Below the pieces are notes generated by a model. That model made no database searches, was not told the DNA's origin, and saw nothing but the letters and a program-made list of their open reading frames with translations. 60,701 nucleotides of DNA from Planctomycetota bacterium (GTDB taxonomy: Bacteria; Planctomycetota; UBA1135; GCA-002686595), in contig NYUD01000019.1 in assembly GCA_002683825.1 (NCBI GenBank), positions 129,810-190,510 of the forward strand. Reading direction: 5' to 3'. This document shows, piece after piece, positions 25,669-33,661 of this stretch. Numbering within the stretch: the stretch's first letter is position 1; each line of letters opens with the position of its first letter. The translations under genes were made by a program, and so were the position numbers.

Positions 25669-26110
25669 CTAGCCGCCCGTAGCGGCGACGGACCGCCGCC
25701 CCGGATGCACCCATCCGACTGCGAATCCGAAGCGGGTGGCGTCTGCCCGGTCTTCGAACCACCTCCTCACCGGGCTGCCAGGGCATCCAGGCTCCGAGAA
25801 CCCCTTCTTTCAACCTGGATTCCCAGAATCAGGTCTGTGGTTTCGCCTGACCGGATTCCAGGTTGCACTTCGGAAGGCCGTTGGTAGGCTGGTGGTGTCT
25901 CTTCTCGGCACCCCTGCTTTCGCTGAGAAGGGATCGAGCGCTCCTGCCGACGCTCGACAACTCGACTCCGGGTTTCCCGGAGGAGCTCTGAGGGTCTCCC
26001 TGCCAAGAACCCCCAGAGTTGTCGGGGGGCTCCTGCCGCTCTTCCGACAGCCGGTACCCCACCGGTAAGACCCGCGCGGAGTCGTCTCTTCGGAGACGAC
26101 TCCTTTTTTT
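25669..26110 (+). ncRNA. Candidate structured non-coding RNA or long structured 3' UTR with repeated C-rich hairpin loops
   Basis: No convincing gene lies here, yet the stretch is full of perfect hairpins: GCGGCG/CGCCGC (25682-25699); CGGATG/CATCCG (25702-25717); GCCCGGT/ACCGGGC (25745-25775); CAACCTGGA/TCCAGGTTG (25811-25865) enclosing TCAGG/CCTGA; CTTCTC/GAGAAG (25901-25930); TCGAGCG/CGCTCGA (25934-25957); CTCCGGG/CCCGGAG (25966-25982); GGGT/ACCC (25992-26012); TGTCGG/CCGACA (26020-26049); CCGGT/ACCGG (26051-26065). It ends in an intrinsic terminator. Four loops carry CCTCCTC (25762-25768), CTCCTGCCG (25941-25949), CTCCCTGCC (25996-26004) and CTCCTGCCG again (26030-26038). These could base-pair with ribosome binding sites. 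No match to RNase P, tmRNA, 6S or SRP RNA signatures was recognised. Confidence 0.55.
26078..26110 (+). terminator. Rho-independent terminator, 11-bp stem with UUCG tetraloop
   Basis: GGAGTCGTCTC (26078-26088), loop TTCG (26089-26092), GAGACGACTCC (26093-26103), followed by seven T (26104-26110). The stem is perfect and the T-run is on the plus strand only, so it ends plus-strand transcripts from the rhodanese gene or the structured region, not the convergent pseudopilin gene. Confidence 0.92.
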
Positions 26111-26118
26111 ATACGTAG

Positions 26119-26619
26119 CTAATACCCTGAATCCGTCCAGCCGCTCGAGGTTCCCTGGATGGTCACCCGCCCGCTGTTCTGCTCGACGCGTACGACGCGA
26201 CGCGATTCTCCGAAGGCCAGCGTCACCGCCAGGTTGTAGGTCGCCTGGCCGCGGCCGTCATAGATCAGGCTGCGACCGGGCTCCGCATCGACCTCGGAGA
26301 CGTAGACACCATCGAACACGCCATCGCTCGAATAGCGCCGCTCGAAGGTGTGTTCGGTGCGCGGGTTGCGGACGATCTCCCCCGTTTCGTCCGTGACGAC
26401 GTAGCCGTCGCCGTCGTCCAGAAACGAGAAGCACGAGGCTTCGCCGAGATAGGCCGAGCGGTTTTGGGCTGCGCGCAGGTCGTGGGCCAGGAGCGTCGCG
26501 GCGTTTTCCAGCGTGATGTCCGGTCGCAGAAAATAGGCTCGAACCCCGGTCGCCGCGAAGAAGGAAGACAGGGCGAGAAGTGAGAGCAGCTCGATAATGG
26601 TGAAGCCCGGTCGGGACAT
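26119..26619 (-). CDS. Type IV pilin-like/pseudopilin (GspH/FimT type)
   Basis: 166 residues from the ATG at 26619. The N-terminus MSRPGFTIIELLSLLALSSFF is a prepilin: cleavage between G and F, with Glu at position 5 of the mature protein, then a hydrophobic helix. The remainder is a globular domain with a GspH-like pattern (DGDGYVVTDETGEIV). An upstream open frame to 26706 overlaps the preceding gene and is not needed. No other pilus or type II secretion genes are nearby, so it is an orphan minor pilin. It follows the phosphatase gene by 64 bases on the same strand. Confidence 0.82.
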   Translation of the reverse strand: MSRPGFTIIELLSLLALSSFFAATGVRAYFLRPDITLENAATLLAHDLRAAQNRSAYLGEASCFSFLDDGDGYVVTDETGEIVRNPRTEHTFERRYSSDGVFDGVYVSEVDAEPGRSLIYDGRGQATYNLAVTLAFGESRRVVRVEQNSGRVTIQGTSSGWTDSGY

Positions 26620-26683
26620 GAGTATTTCTTCGGCCCGGCCAGTCTCTCTGCTTGAGGACGTACCCCTATCCGGCCCGGCCAGG

Positions 26684-28315
26684 CTATGGAAGAACTTGCC
26701 CGTCAAGGTCTTCGGGCACCGTCAGACCTGCTCTCGACAGGAGCGTGGGACAGACGTCGACGGTTGCACAGGGCTCGTAATGTTTGCCCGGCCGGTGGCC
26801 AGGTCCGAGGAAGGCCAGGGGGACCCTGCGGTCGTAGGGCCAGGGGGAGCCGTGGCTCGTGCCGTAGGGGTGGAAGAGGGTCCAGGGCTTGAAGACGAAG
26901 GTGAGATCTGCCGAGCGCTGCGGGTGATAGGAACGTGCCATCAGGTCCAGGAGCGGATCCGAGGACCTGTTGGACTCTTTCCAGTTCGAAAAATCCGTGC
27001 GGGTGAACACGCGTTCCATCCAATCCGCCTCCTCGAACATCGAAGCAGCCAGTTCCTCCACGTCCCTCGGATCGACCTCGGCCGCGAGCATGCGCTGATG
27101 CGAGAACCGCAAGCCCCTCCAACCCAGGCGCAGCAGAAGGTCCTCCCCGAACACTTCCTTCATCGTCGATTGCAGCTCGCGCACCAGCTTGCCGGCAGCC
27201 CCAAGGGACATTCTTCGTGCGGGAATGCCCCGCTCGCGCAAGGATTCGGGCAGTTCGAGCACCCCATGGTCCGCCGAGAGCGCCGCGACCCAGCGGTTCT
27301 TGCCGACCCGCTCGTCGAGGTGCTGGAAGAACACCTCGAGCGCGCGATCGGCGCGCAGCAAGACATCGGTGACTTCGTGGCTATAAGGACCGTAGAGGTG
27401 CCCCGTCGTGTCGCATCCGGAAAGGCCGATGAACAGGTAGTCGACGCTCTCGTCCGCTCCGAGTTTCAACTCGTCCACCGCCTTCGTGGCCAGCTCGAGG
27501 GTGAAGGCATCGACCAGGGGTGAATTGAAGACCCAGCCCGCCAGGGGCCTTCTATCGGCCTCGCTTTGAACCCTCGGGGCTCTGTGGGGCAGGGTGGCTC
27601 GACCAGGTGGTTCGCCCGGTCGGTCGTCCGGCTCCGTGCCCGATCCGGAGAGCTTCCCTGCTTGCTGATCCTCCCACTCGAAGCCCGAGGCCTCTTCCAC
27701 CCAGCCTCGATTCCATTGCATCACCCAGCGGGGCAGCCGATCGCCGTACCAGTTCGAGCTGGTGAATCCCTTGCCCGCCATGTCCCACCAAAAAGCCCAA
27801 TCGGCCTCCTTTCCGGTCGCCAGGATCGCCGCCCGATCCTTGCCGGCGATGCCCACCGCGAGGGCCCCGGGGTTCGCCCTCTTCACGTACTCGGCGAGGG
27901 TCGCCGCCAGGAGGTTTGCAGGTGAGGCGGCGGGGGTGTTCTCGAGGATCCCATCCGGCCCCAGGGCCCGCGCCCCAGGGTCGCCGGCGCAGTAGACGGT
28001 GGCTCCGTCCTCGGCAGCCATCCAGGTGTTCGCAATCACCCCGTGCCGGGCCGGGTGGACACCGGAGGCGAGGGTTGCGTGTCCCGGGCCCGTGTCCGAC
28101 ACCCCGTGGGCCAGACGGGCCCGCTCCCAGACCTCCGCCTCGAGAAAGCGTTGCAAGCCGCCCTCGAGCCAGGGCTGCAGGCGGCGCAAGTGCTCGGGGA
28201 TCATCTGATCGACCGACACCAGGACGATCAGGCGAGGGCTCTCCTGCGCCTGGGAGGCCAGACCGGGAAGAGCCAGCGAAATGGCGAGCCAGGGGTGGAT
28301 CATGGGGGAGAACAT
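26684..28315 (-). CDS. PafA-like exported alkaline phosphatase
   Basis: 543 residues from the ATG at 28315 (other possible starts: GTG 28330, ATG 28303), with a signal peptide ending near ALPGLASQAQ. Alkaline-phosphatase-superfamily metal ligands are present: D36 in VSVDQ, D and H in GCDTTGHLYGP, DH in LSADHGV, H in GTSHGSP. The nucleophile is T75 (SDTGPGHAT). N96 (HGVIANTW) and the K159-x-R161 pair (GKDR) correspond to the PafA monoesterase signature (Thr79, Asn100, Lys162, Arg164) and are not expected in NPP-type diesterases. It should release phosphate from phosphomonoesters in the periplasm. The last codons precede the pseudopilin gene. Confidence 0.87.
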   Translation of the reverse strand: MFSPMIHPWLAISLALPGLASQAQESPRLIVLVSVDQMIPEHLRRLQPWLEGGLQRFLEAEVWERARLAHGVSDTGPGHATLASGVHPARHGVIANTWMAAEDGATVYCAGDPGARALGPDGILENTPAASPANLLAATLAEYVKRANPGALAVGIAGKDRAAILATGKEADWAFWWDMAGKGFTSSNWYGDRLPRWVMQWNRGWVEEASGFEWEDQQAGKLSGSGTEPDDRPGEPPGRATLPHRAPRVQSEADRRPLAGWVFNSPLVDAFTLELATKAVDELKLGADESVDYLFIGLSGCDTTGHLYGPYSHEVTDVLLRADRALEVFFQHLDERVGKNRWVAALSADHGVLELPESLRERGIPARRMSLGAAGKLVRELQSTMKEVFGEDLLLRLGWRGLRFSHQRMLAAEVDPRDVEELAASMFEEADWMERVFTRTDFSNWKESNRSSDPLLDLMARSYHPQRSADLTFVFKPWTLFHPYGTSHGSPWPYDRRVPLAFLGPGHRPGKHYEPCATVDVCPTLLSRAGLTVPEDLDGQVLP

Positions 28316-28526
28316 ATCGTTCCGAGCCACACCGTGGAGCGGTCGGGGGGGTTGGGGAGCGCGGGTCGCCGGGCCCGGTCCGGAAAATCCTTCTCGGAAT
28401 CCGTGGGGGCGGAAACCAGGCCCCTTCGTTGAAGGGATATATCAGGCGACGGGGGGCGATTGAAGCCTCCCACATGCTCTGATTGAGCAAACCGAGAGGA
28501 ATTTCCAACTCTCCAAGTATGAAGAA

Positions 28527-30299
28527 ATGAGATGCTATTCGTCATTCCTGTGCTGCCTCCTGCTGGCATCGGCGGGCGGGGCTCAGGCCTCGGTCTTCGA
28601 GGGGATCCCCGGTGGAACGGGGCAAATCCTGGACCTGGATGACGCCCACGGACTCCCCCTCCTGTCCAACGTTCGCTTCCTGCCGATGGAGATCAGCGGC
28701 CGGACGTGCCTCGACGCAGTGTCCGCGGGTAGCGCCCAGCTGCGGGGGGATATTCCGGGCGCCAACCGCATCCTTCTTCCGGGCGAAGACGGGTCGCTCT
28801 ATCACTATCAGACGGTGCGTGTCGAGGAGCAGGTCTTTGGATTCCTGCTCGTCGAAGAGAGCGGGAGCGCTCGTATCGTCGCCGAGTTCGCCGGCTGGGG
28901 TCCCGAAGGCCTGGCAAGTCCGACGAGCGGCTTTGTGGCCATCGATCCCGCGGGAACAACGCTCTGGGTGTTCAGCGTTCCAGAGGTGGGTGGCGATCTG
29001 TTCGAGATCAATCTGGCCACGGGGGTCAGCACGAACCGCACGCCGGGATCGGAACCCCTCCGATTCCTCGATCACGGTCTCGCATTGTTTCAGAGCTTTG
29101 GGATCGCAATGACCGATGAAGGGCCCCTCCGCCTGAATCGCGCCGGCGGCCCGGTCCATTGGTTCGCCTTCGAAGGGGCGAAACCTGCGTGGTTTGGCGC
29201 GGACGTCGTCGCTTCCGATGACGACAGCACCTTCGCCTTCATCGCGGGTCAGTCCGAATCGAGCACCCACGTCTATTACGGTCGCGCAGGCGGCACCCTG
29301 AAGCGGGCTTCAGACACGGTGACCGGCTTGACGCACGCGGGGTATGCCTACGACACGGGCAAGGGCCCTTGGTTGGCCCTGTCCACGGACGGCTCGGCGT
29401 GCGCATGGGTTACGCAGGGTGCATCGCGCGAGCTTTTCGTTTGCAAACTGAATACGGTCAATACCAACGAAGTTCAAGTCACCCATGAAGCGCGCTTTAC
29501 GGACACGCTGAACGACTCGGGGGTCGTCGTTTTCTTCTCCCCCAATGAGCTGGTCGCTCTCGTCGGTGATGAAAGCGGTTCCGAGGTTCCGAAGATCGAC
29601 AACGGTGACTTCTACCTCGTCGACGTCACAACTGCGCTGAATCACCCGTCGGGGGGAGCCGGAATGATCGTCAAGAACCTGTCCGGGACGTCCGGCGATT
29701 CGTCTCAACCCTTCCTTGAGTACGGAACACTCACGAACGTCGGGGGCATCTATCGCGTGTCCGGATTCGAGGGTCTATTGGCCCTGGACAGTGAGTTCAA
29801 GCGTGTGGTCTCCACGGATTGGAACGGTGCGGTCACGATCCTGGTAGAGGGCGTGGAAATGATCAACGACCTCTACCGCGTGGGCGACGAGGTAGTCATG
29901 GATGTCTTGCTGTCCGGGTCGGTCGGAGTGGACGAAGCGGACGAACGCTCTGCGCTCTACCGCTTGGTTCCACAATCAATGGCCGTCTCACCGCTGGTGG
30001 AGGCTCCCCCTGGAGGTTTTTTCAGAGGTCTGGCCACTCTTGAAGACGGGACACTTGCCGCCGTGGCAACCCTGGACACCGACGAAGAATGGCTCGGCAT
30101 GATCGGCCTGCTTTCCGGGACGACGTCGCTCTTGACGACCCTTCCTCTGACCTACGGTCCGACATTGGGGTTCAACCTGGCGGGGTCACTGATCTTCACG
30201 GTCGAACTCTCCGGCTCGACCTACTTTCTCGAGTGGTCACCGACAGGTCTGAAGCTCATAGCATTGAGCCCTTCGGGCTACGTGCTTCCCGGCCGCTAG
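28527..30299 (+). CDS. Secreted propeller-like protein of unknown function
   Basis: 590 residues with a signal peptide (MRCYSSFLCCLLLASAGGAQAS). The rest is almost all beta strand, with repeated blocks such as DDDSTFAFIAGQSESSTHVYYG, LALSTDGSACAWVTQ and SRELFVCKLNT that resemble TolB/YncE-type propeller blades. No catalytic motif seen. Divergent from the phosphatase with a 196-base gap that holds an A/T patch (GATATATCAG near 28436). Convergent with gpmI, nine bases apart. Probably a surface or periplasmic binding protein; function unknown. Confidence 0.72.
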   Translation: MRCYSSFLCCLLLASAGGAQASVFEGIPGGTGQILDLDDAHGLPLLSNVRFLPMEISGRTCLDAVSAGSAQLRGDIPGANRILLPGEDGSLYHYQTVRVEEQVFGFLLVEESGSARIVAEFAGWGPEGLASPTSGFVAIDPAGTTLWVFSVPEVGGDLFEINLATGVSTNRTPGSEPLRFLDHGLALFQSFGIAMTDEGPLRLNRAGGPVHWFAFEGAKPAWFGADVVASDDDSTFAFIAGQSESSTHVYYGRAGGTLKRASDTVTGLTHAGYAYDTGKGPWLALSTDGSACAWVTQGASRELFVCKLNTVNTNEVQVTHEARFTDTLNDSGVVVFFSPNELVALVGDESGSEVPKIDNGDFYLVDVTTALNHPSGGAGMIVKNLSGTSGDSSQPFLEYGTLTNVGGIYRVSGFEGLLALDSEFKRVVSTDWNGAVTILVEGVEMINDLYRVGDEVVMDVLLSGSVGVDEADERSALYRLVPQSMAVSPLVEAPPGGFFRGLATLEDGTLAAVATLDTDEEWLGMIGLLSGTTSLLTTLPLTYGPTLGFNLAGSLIFTVELSGSTYFLEWSPTGLKLIALSPSGYVLPGR

Positions 30300-30308
30300 G
30301 GGTCGGGG

Positions 30309-31775
30309 CTACTTGATAATCGCCAACGGAGGCTCCATCCACTGCGGCGGTTCGAGACCGAGCGCCTTGAGATACGTGGAAGCCACCTGCGCCAGCGACC
30401 CGCGTTCGGCATTCCAATGTATCGTTTGACCCGGTGCTGCCTGAATCAGGAAGGGCACCGGTGCCTGGGTGTGGGATCCAAACGGTCCGCCCGCTTCATC
30501 CTCGACGAGCTCCGCGTTGCCGTGGTCGGCCGTAACCATCAAGGTCCAACCGTTCTTTTGCGCGGCATCCGCGATGCGAGTGAAGGCCGCGTCGACGGCT
30601 CGAGCGGCTTGTGTCGCAAGGTCGAGGCGGCCCAGGTGTCCGACCTGGTCCAGGTTGGCCAGATTGGCGATCACGGCCCTTTGCCCGTCGCTCTCGAGGT
30701 GCTTGATGATTTCGTCGGTGATCTCCGGTAGGGACATCGAGGGGTTGGTGGCAATCTCCGCCTCCGGTATCGAGGGGATGCAGTGCCCGTCGCCTTCCGT
30801 GCCGGCGTCGAAACCGTTCAGGAAGAAGGTGACGTGGGGGAACTTGCACTTTTCGGCGATCCGAACCGATGTGAGACCGGCGCCCTTGATTTCGTGGGCC
30901 AGTCCGCGAGTGAGCGGGGCTTGAGGAAAAAAAACATGCCGAACCTCGATGCCCTGGCCCGGGTCCACCAGCATCAAAACCGGTTGTGTCTCCGAGAGTA
31001 CCGTCGCTGTTTGCCGCGCACGATCTGCACGGTGGCTCGTGATCAAGACCGGCTCGCCATCGCCGATCGTCGGGCCTCCCGCGAAGATGTGTGCGGGAAA
31101 GCTCATCTCACCCGTGTTTTCGCCTGCGATGTGCTTTTCAAGCTGGGAGTCGTGGTAGGTCTCGAGTGTAGTGCGCCCCTTGAGGGCATCGACAGCGATG
31201 CGCGTGACATCGAGCTTGCCCCCACGGTCGCAGAACCACTTGCGGCCGAAGATGACACCGAGTTCGCAGTTGTCGACCGCTTCGAGCTCCCCGCGAAGCT
31301 CGCCCAAGACTTGCGGTGCACTGCCTTTGAGGGAATCGACGCCGTCCAGAACCGGGTGCACAACGATCCGTCGCACACCGGCGGCGCGCGCGGTCTTGGC
31401 CGCTTGAACGATCGTGCGATACAACCCATGCACGCCGGCATCTGAGGCGAGCCCCGTGAGATGGAGGATCCCCGCCTCGCGTGCAACCGACCAGCCGTCA
31501 TCGTCGCGCCAGCTTCCGTCGGCGAAGGTGTCACAAATGCGGCGCGTCATGCAGGGCACGACGGTGCCCGCACCGATCGTGAGATGTCCCGCTTCCGAAT
31601 TGCCGACCTGACCCGGTTCCAGGCCGACCGCTTCCGAGGCAGCTTCCAGGATGCAGAAGCCTTCCCGCTTCATGTGGGCGAACATCGCGGGCAACGTTTC
31701 TGCTGTCACCGCGTTGCCGTTTTCACGCGTGGAGTAGCCGACACCATCGAGGATCAAGAGGCACGCCTTCTTCAT
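30309..31775 (-). CDS. gpmI: 2,3-bisphosphoglycerate-independent phosphoglycerate mutase
   Basis: 488 residues from the ATG at 31775; the longer frame upstream is a shadow of aroA. Interconverts 3- and 2-phosphoglycerate using two Mn ions. Visible features: metal ligand D10 (LLILDGVG), the phospho-serine S60 in VGNSEAGHLTIGAG, EVRHVFFPQAP, and the C-terminal metal site VTADHGNAELVEDE. The chain is somewhat shorter than the usual 510-550 residues. The ATG overlaps the aroA stop (ATGA), so the two genes are translationally coupled. Both enzymes act around phosphoenolpyruvate, which may explain the pairing. Confidence 0.9.
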   Translation of the reverse strand: MKKACLLILDGVGYSTRENGNAVTAETLPAMFAHMKREGFCILEAASEAVGLEPGQVGNSEAGHLTIGAGTVVPCMTRRICDTFADGSWRDDDGWSVAREAGILHLTGLASDAGVHGLYRTIVQAAKTARAAGVRRIVVHPVLDGVDSLKGSAPQVLGELRGELEAVDNCELGVIFGRKWFCDRGGKLDVTRIAVDALKGRTTLETYHDSQLEKHIAGENTGEMSFPAHIFAGGPTIGDGEPVLITSHRADRARQTATVLSETQPVLMLVDPGQGIEVRHVFFPQAPLTRGLAHEIKGAGLTSVRIAEKCKFPHVTFFLNGFDAGTEGDGHCIPSIPEAEIATNPSMSLPEITDEIIKHLESDGQRAVIANLANLDQVGHLGRLDLATQAARAVDAAFTRIADAAQKNGWTLMVTADHGNAELVEDEAGGPFGSHTQAPVPFLIQAAPGQTIHWNAERGSLAQVASTYLKALGLEPPQWMEPPLAIIK

Positions 31776-33142
31776 CACGGCAGGCCCTCGTGATGCGCCC
31801 GAAAGCGTTCTAGCTCGTTCCAGAACTCGGGGAAAGACTTGGCCACGCAGCCGGGGTCTTCGATTTCGATCCCTGGGTAAACCAGGGAGAGAACGGCCAT
31901 GGACATGGCGACGCGGTGGTCGTCGTAGGTTTCGATACGGCCTGGGCCGAGCGACCCGCCCGGATGAATGACGAGATAGTCGGGCCCTTCCTCGACCTTC
32001 ACACCCAGACGACCCAGTTCGTTGGCCGCCGCGGCGATGCGGTCGCATTCCTTTACCCGTAGGTTGGCGATATTCGTGATGCGCGTCGAACCGACAGCTG
32101 TGGCCGCGACAGCGGCGAGCGTCAGCACGACATCCGGCATCTCTTCCATGTCGACATCGATGCCGCGTAGCTCGCCCCCCGTCAGCTGGATCGAATCATC
32201 GCCCAGTTCGACCGTGCAGCCCATGTCGCCGAAGGCTCGTACGAGACCGACGTCCCCCTGTGCGGAGCCTTTGCCGATGCCCGGGATGACGACGGTGGTG
32301 CCCGTGACGGCAGCGGCCGCCAGGTAGTACGACATCCCGCTGGCGTCGACCTCGACGGGGATCGTGGCGTTCCGGGGCCGCGAGGGTGTGACGACGATCA
32401 GATCAGCACCCCGTCGTTCCGCTTGAATGCCGCAGTTCCTCATCATCGAGAGCGTCATTTCCACATACGGCCGCGAAACCTGGTTGCCCTCGAGGCGGAT
32501 CTGGATCGGGCCCCCCGCGGGGTCCTGCTGGGCAGCCAACAGGCACAGCGAGCTCGTGAACTGAGACGAGACCTCTGCGCGGATCGACCAGTCACGCGTC
32601 ACGATCGCTCCACCGTGAACGCGAATCGGCAGATGATCGGTTTCCTTCACGGATTCACACAGAACCCCCGCACGCGCCATGGCGTCGAGGACGTCCTTCA
32701 TCGGTCGCTCGCACAGGCGCGGGATCCCGGTCACGACCGTGGCACCGTCGGCCGCGGCCGAAAAGCCGAGCATGAAGCGCGCAGGCGTGCCGGCTCCACC
32801 CATGAAACATGCGCCCGCAGGAGACCCCAGGTGCTCGCGCGTGCGCTCGACACGAAAGCCGTCGTCGGTTTTCTCGACCGTCAATCCCTCGAACGAGTCC
32901 AGCGCCTCGGACAGGCGAAAGGTGTCGTCACAGTGCAGTCCACCCGTCACGGATGTGATTCCCATCCGTTCGGCCGCCAGCACGAGGGCCCGATTGGTGT
33001 AGGACTTCGACCCGGGGATTTGCGCCTGGAAAGGCGCTTTGCGGGTCTTCGAGAGGGGCTCGAGATTCGAGAGGAGGTCCACGGAGGGGAGATCAGAGAA
33101 GAGGGATGAGTCAGAAATCCGGAATTTGGCCGGTTTATCCAA
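31775..33142 (-). CDS. aroA: 3-phosphoshikimate 1-carboxyvinyltransferase (EPSP synthase)
   Basis: 455 residues if the TTG at 33142 is the start; a GTG at 33082 is an alternative, and no ATG precedes the conserved domain. Joins shikimate-3-phosphate and phosphoenolpyruvate on the way to aromatic amino acids. Visible motifs: PGSKSYTNRALVLAA at the N-terminus (substrate-binding Lys), GGAGTPARFMLGF in the middle, and RVKECDRIAAAANELGRLG and YDDHRVAMSMAV at the C-terminus. The last bases overlap gpmI. Weak, non-ATG initiation would be consistent with low expression, but this is inference. Confidence 0.92.
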   Translation of the reverse strand: MDKPAKFRISDSSLFSDLPSVDLLSNLEPLSKTRKAPFQAQIPGSKSYTNRALVLAAERMGITSVTGGLHCDDTFRLSEALDSFEGLTVEKTDDGFRVERTREHLGSPAGACFMGGAGTPARFMLGFSAAADGATVVTGIPRLCERPMKDVLDAMARAGVLCESVKETDHLPIRVHGGAIVTRDWSIRAEVSSQFTSSLCLLAAQQDPAGGPIQIRLEGNQVSRPYVEMTLSMMRNCGIQAERRGADLIVVTPSRPRNATIPVEVDASGMSYYLAAAAVTGTTVVIPGIGKGSAQGDVGLVRAFGDMGCTVELGDDSIQLTGGELRGIDVDMEEMPDVVLTLAAVAATAVGSTRITNIANLRVKECDRIAAAANELGRLGVKVEEGPDYLVIHPGGSLGPGRIETYDDHRVAMSMAVLSLVYPGIEIEDPGCVAKSFPEFWNELERFRAHHEGLP

Positions 33143-33168
33143 AAACTAGACCCCGTGCAGCGGGTTGG

Positions 33169-33582
33169 CTAGCAGCAGCCTCTGCGGCCATCTCCCGCTG
33201 CCTCCTGGGGGGTCAGGTCCTGGAGAACTTCGTAGAACTCCCAGTTGTTACCGTCGGGATCGCGAACCCACAACTTATTCTGGACCGCATGGCAGCAGAG
33301 AACCCCCTGCTCCCGCTTTCTCAGGAGCCCCCGCTCGAGGAGCCGTTCGTGGATGCCCGAGAAGGTGCCATCGGGCTCCAATCGAAACCCAAAATGGGGC
33401 ACCCGCTCCCCAGAACGCACTTTTGCCTTCAAATTGAGTGCGAGGACGAGGGCGGGGTTCTCGAGGGTGAAGCGCGCGTAGGAGCCGGTCCGCTTGTCGG
33501 GACGCGTGTTGAAGATGGCGGAATAAAATTCCACAGAGAGTCCCAGATCCTGAACATTGAGGGCGATGTGAAGATGATGCAT
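33169..33582 (-). CDS. arsI: ArsI-type C-As lyase (VOC superfamily)
   Basis: 137 residues. The ArsI signature is complete: H5 (MHHLHIAL), H63 (RVPHFGFRLE), the vicinal cysteine pair C96-C97 (GVLCCHAVQNKLWVRDPDG) that binds trivalent organoarsenicals, and E115 (WEFYEVL). The protein ends in a further CC pair. Known members cleave the C-As bond of methylarsenite and related compounds with Fe(II) and oxygen; CadI-type annotations refer to the same family. No other ars gene (arsR, arsM, acr3) is nearby, and it is divergent from the 2-AEP transaminase gene. The role in arsenic resistance is by homology. Confidence 0.83.
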   Translation of the reverse strand: MHHLHIALNVQDLGLSVEFYSAIFNTRPDKRTGSYARFTLENPALVLALNLKAKVRSGERVPHFGFRLEPDGTFSGIHERLLERGLLRKREQGVLCCHAVQNKLWVRDPDGNNWEFYEVLQDLTPQEAAGDGRRGCC

Positions 33583-33661
33583 GAAACGCTCATTCCTGGG
33601 TCAGCCTCTGTCATTTCCTATCCAGGCCAGGCCCATTCAGGTCGAAAAATACGCAAGATCC

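Noticed and set aside
25700..25776. tRNA-like T-arm (GGTTCGAAGACC on the minus strand)
   Set aside because: No acceptor stem, D-arm or anticodon arm can be built around it; the hairpins there are perfect stems of a different layout.
25736..26068. 110-codon plus-strand open frame in the structured region
   Set aside because: Low-complexity Pro/Gly/Arg-rich translation without family features, no ribosome site, and the DNA is dominated by perfect inverted repeats.
26078..26110. Terminator assigned to the convergent pseudopilin gene
   Set aside because: The T-run lies only on the plus-strand side; in the minus direction the stem is followed by GC-rich sequence.
30926..30934. Run of eight A inside gpmI, considered as a frameshift or phase-variation site
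   Set aside because: It encodes conserved Phe-Phe in EVRHVFFPQAP and the frame is intact on both sides; a single short A-tract is not enough evidence.
30309..33142. gpmI and aroA as members of the nearby phosphonate locus
   Set aside because: Both are housekeeping enzymes using PEP-related metabolites, on the opposite side of arsI, and neither makes or breaks a C-P bond.
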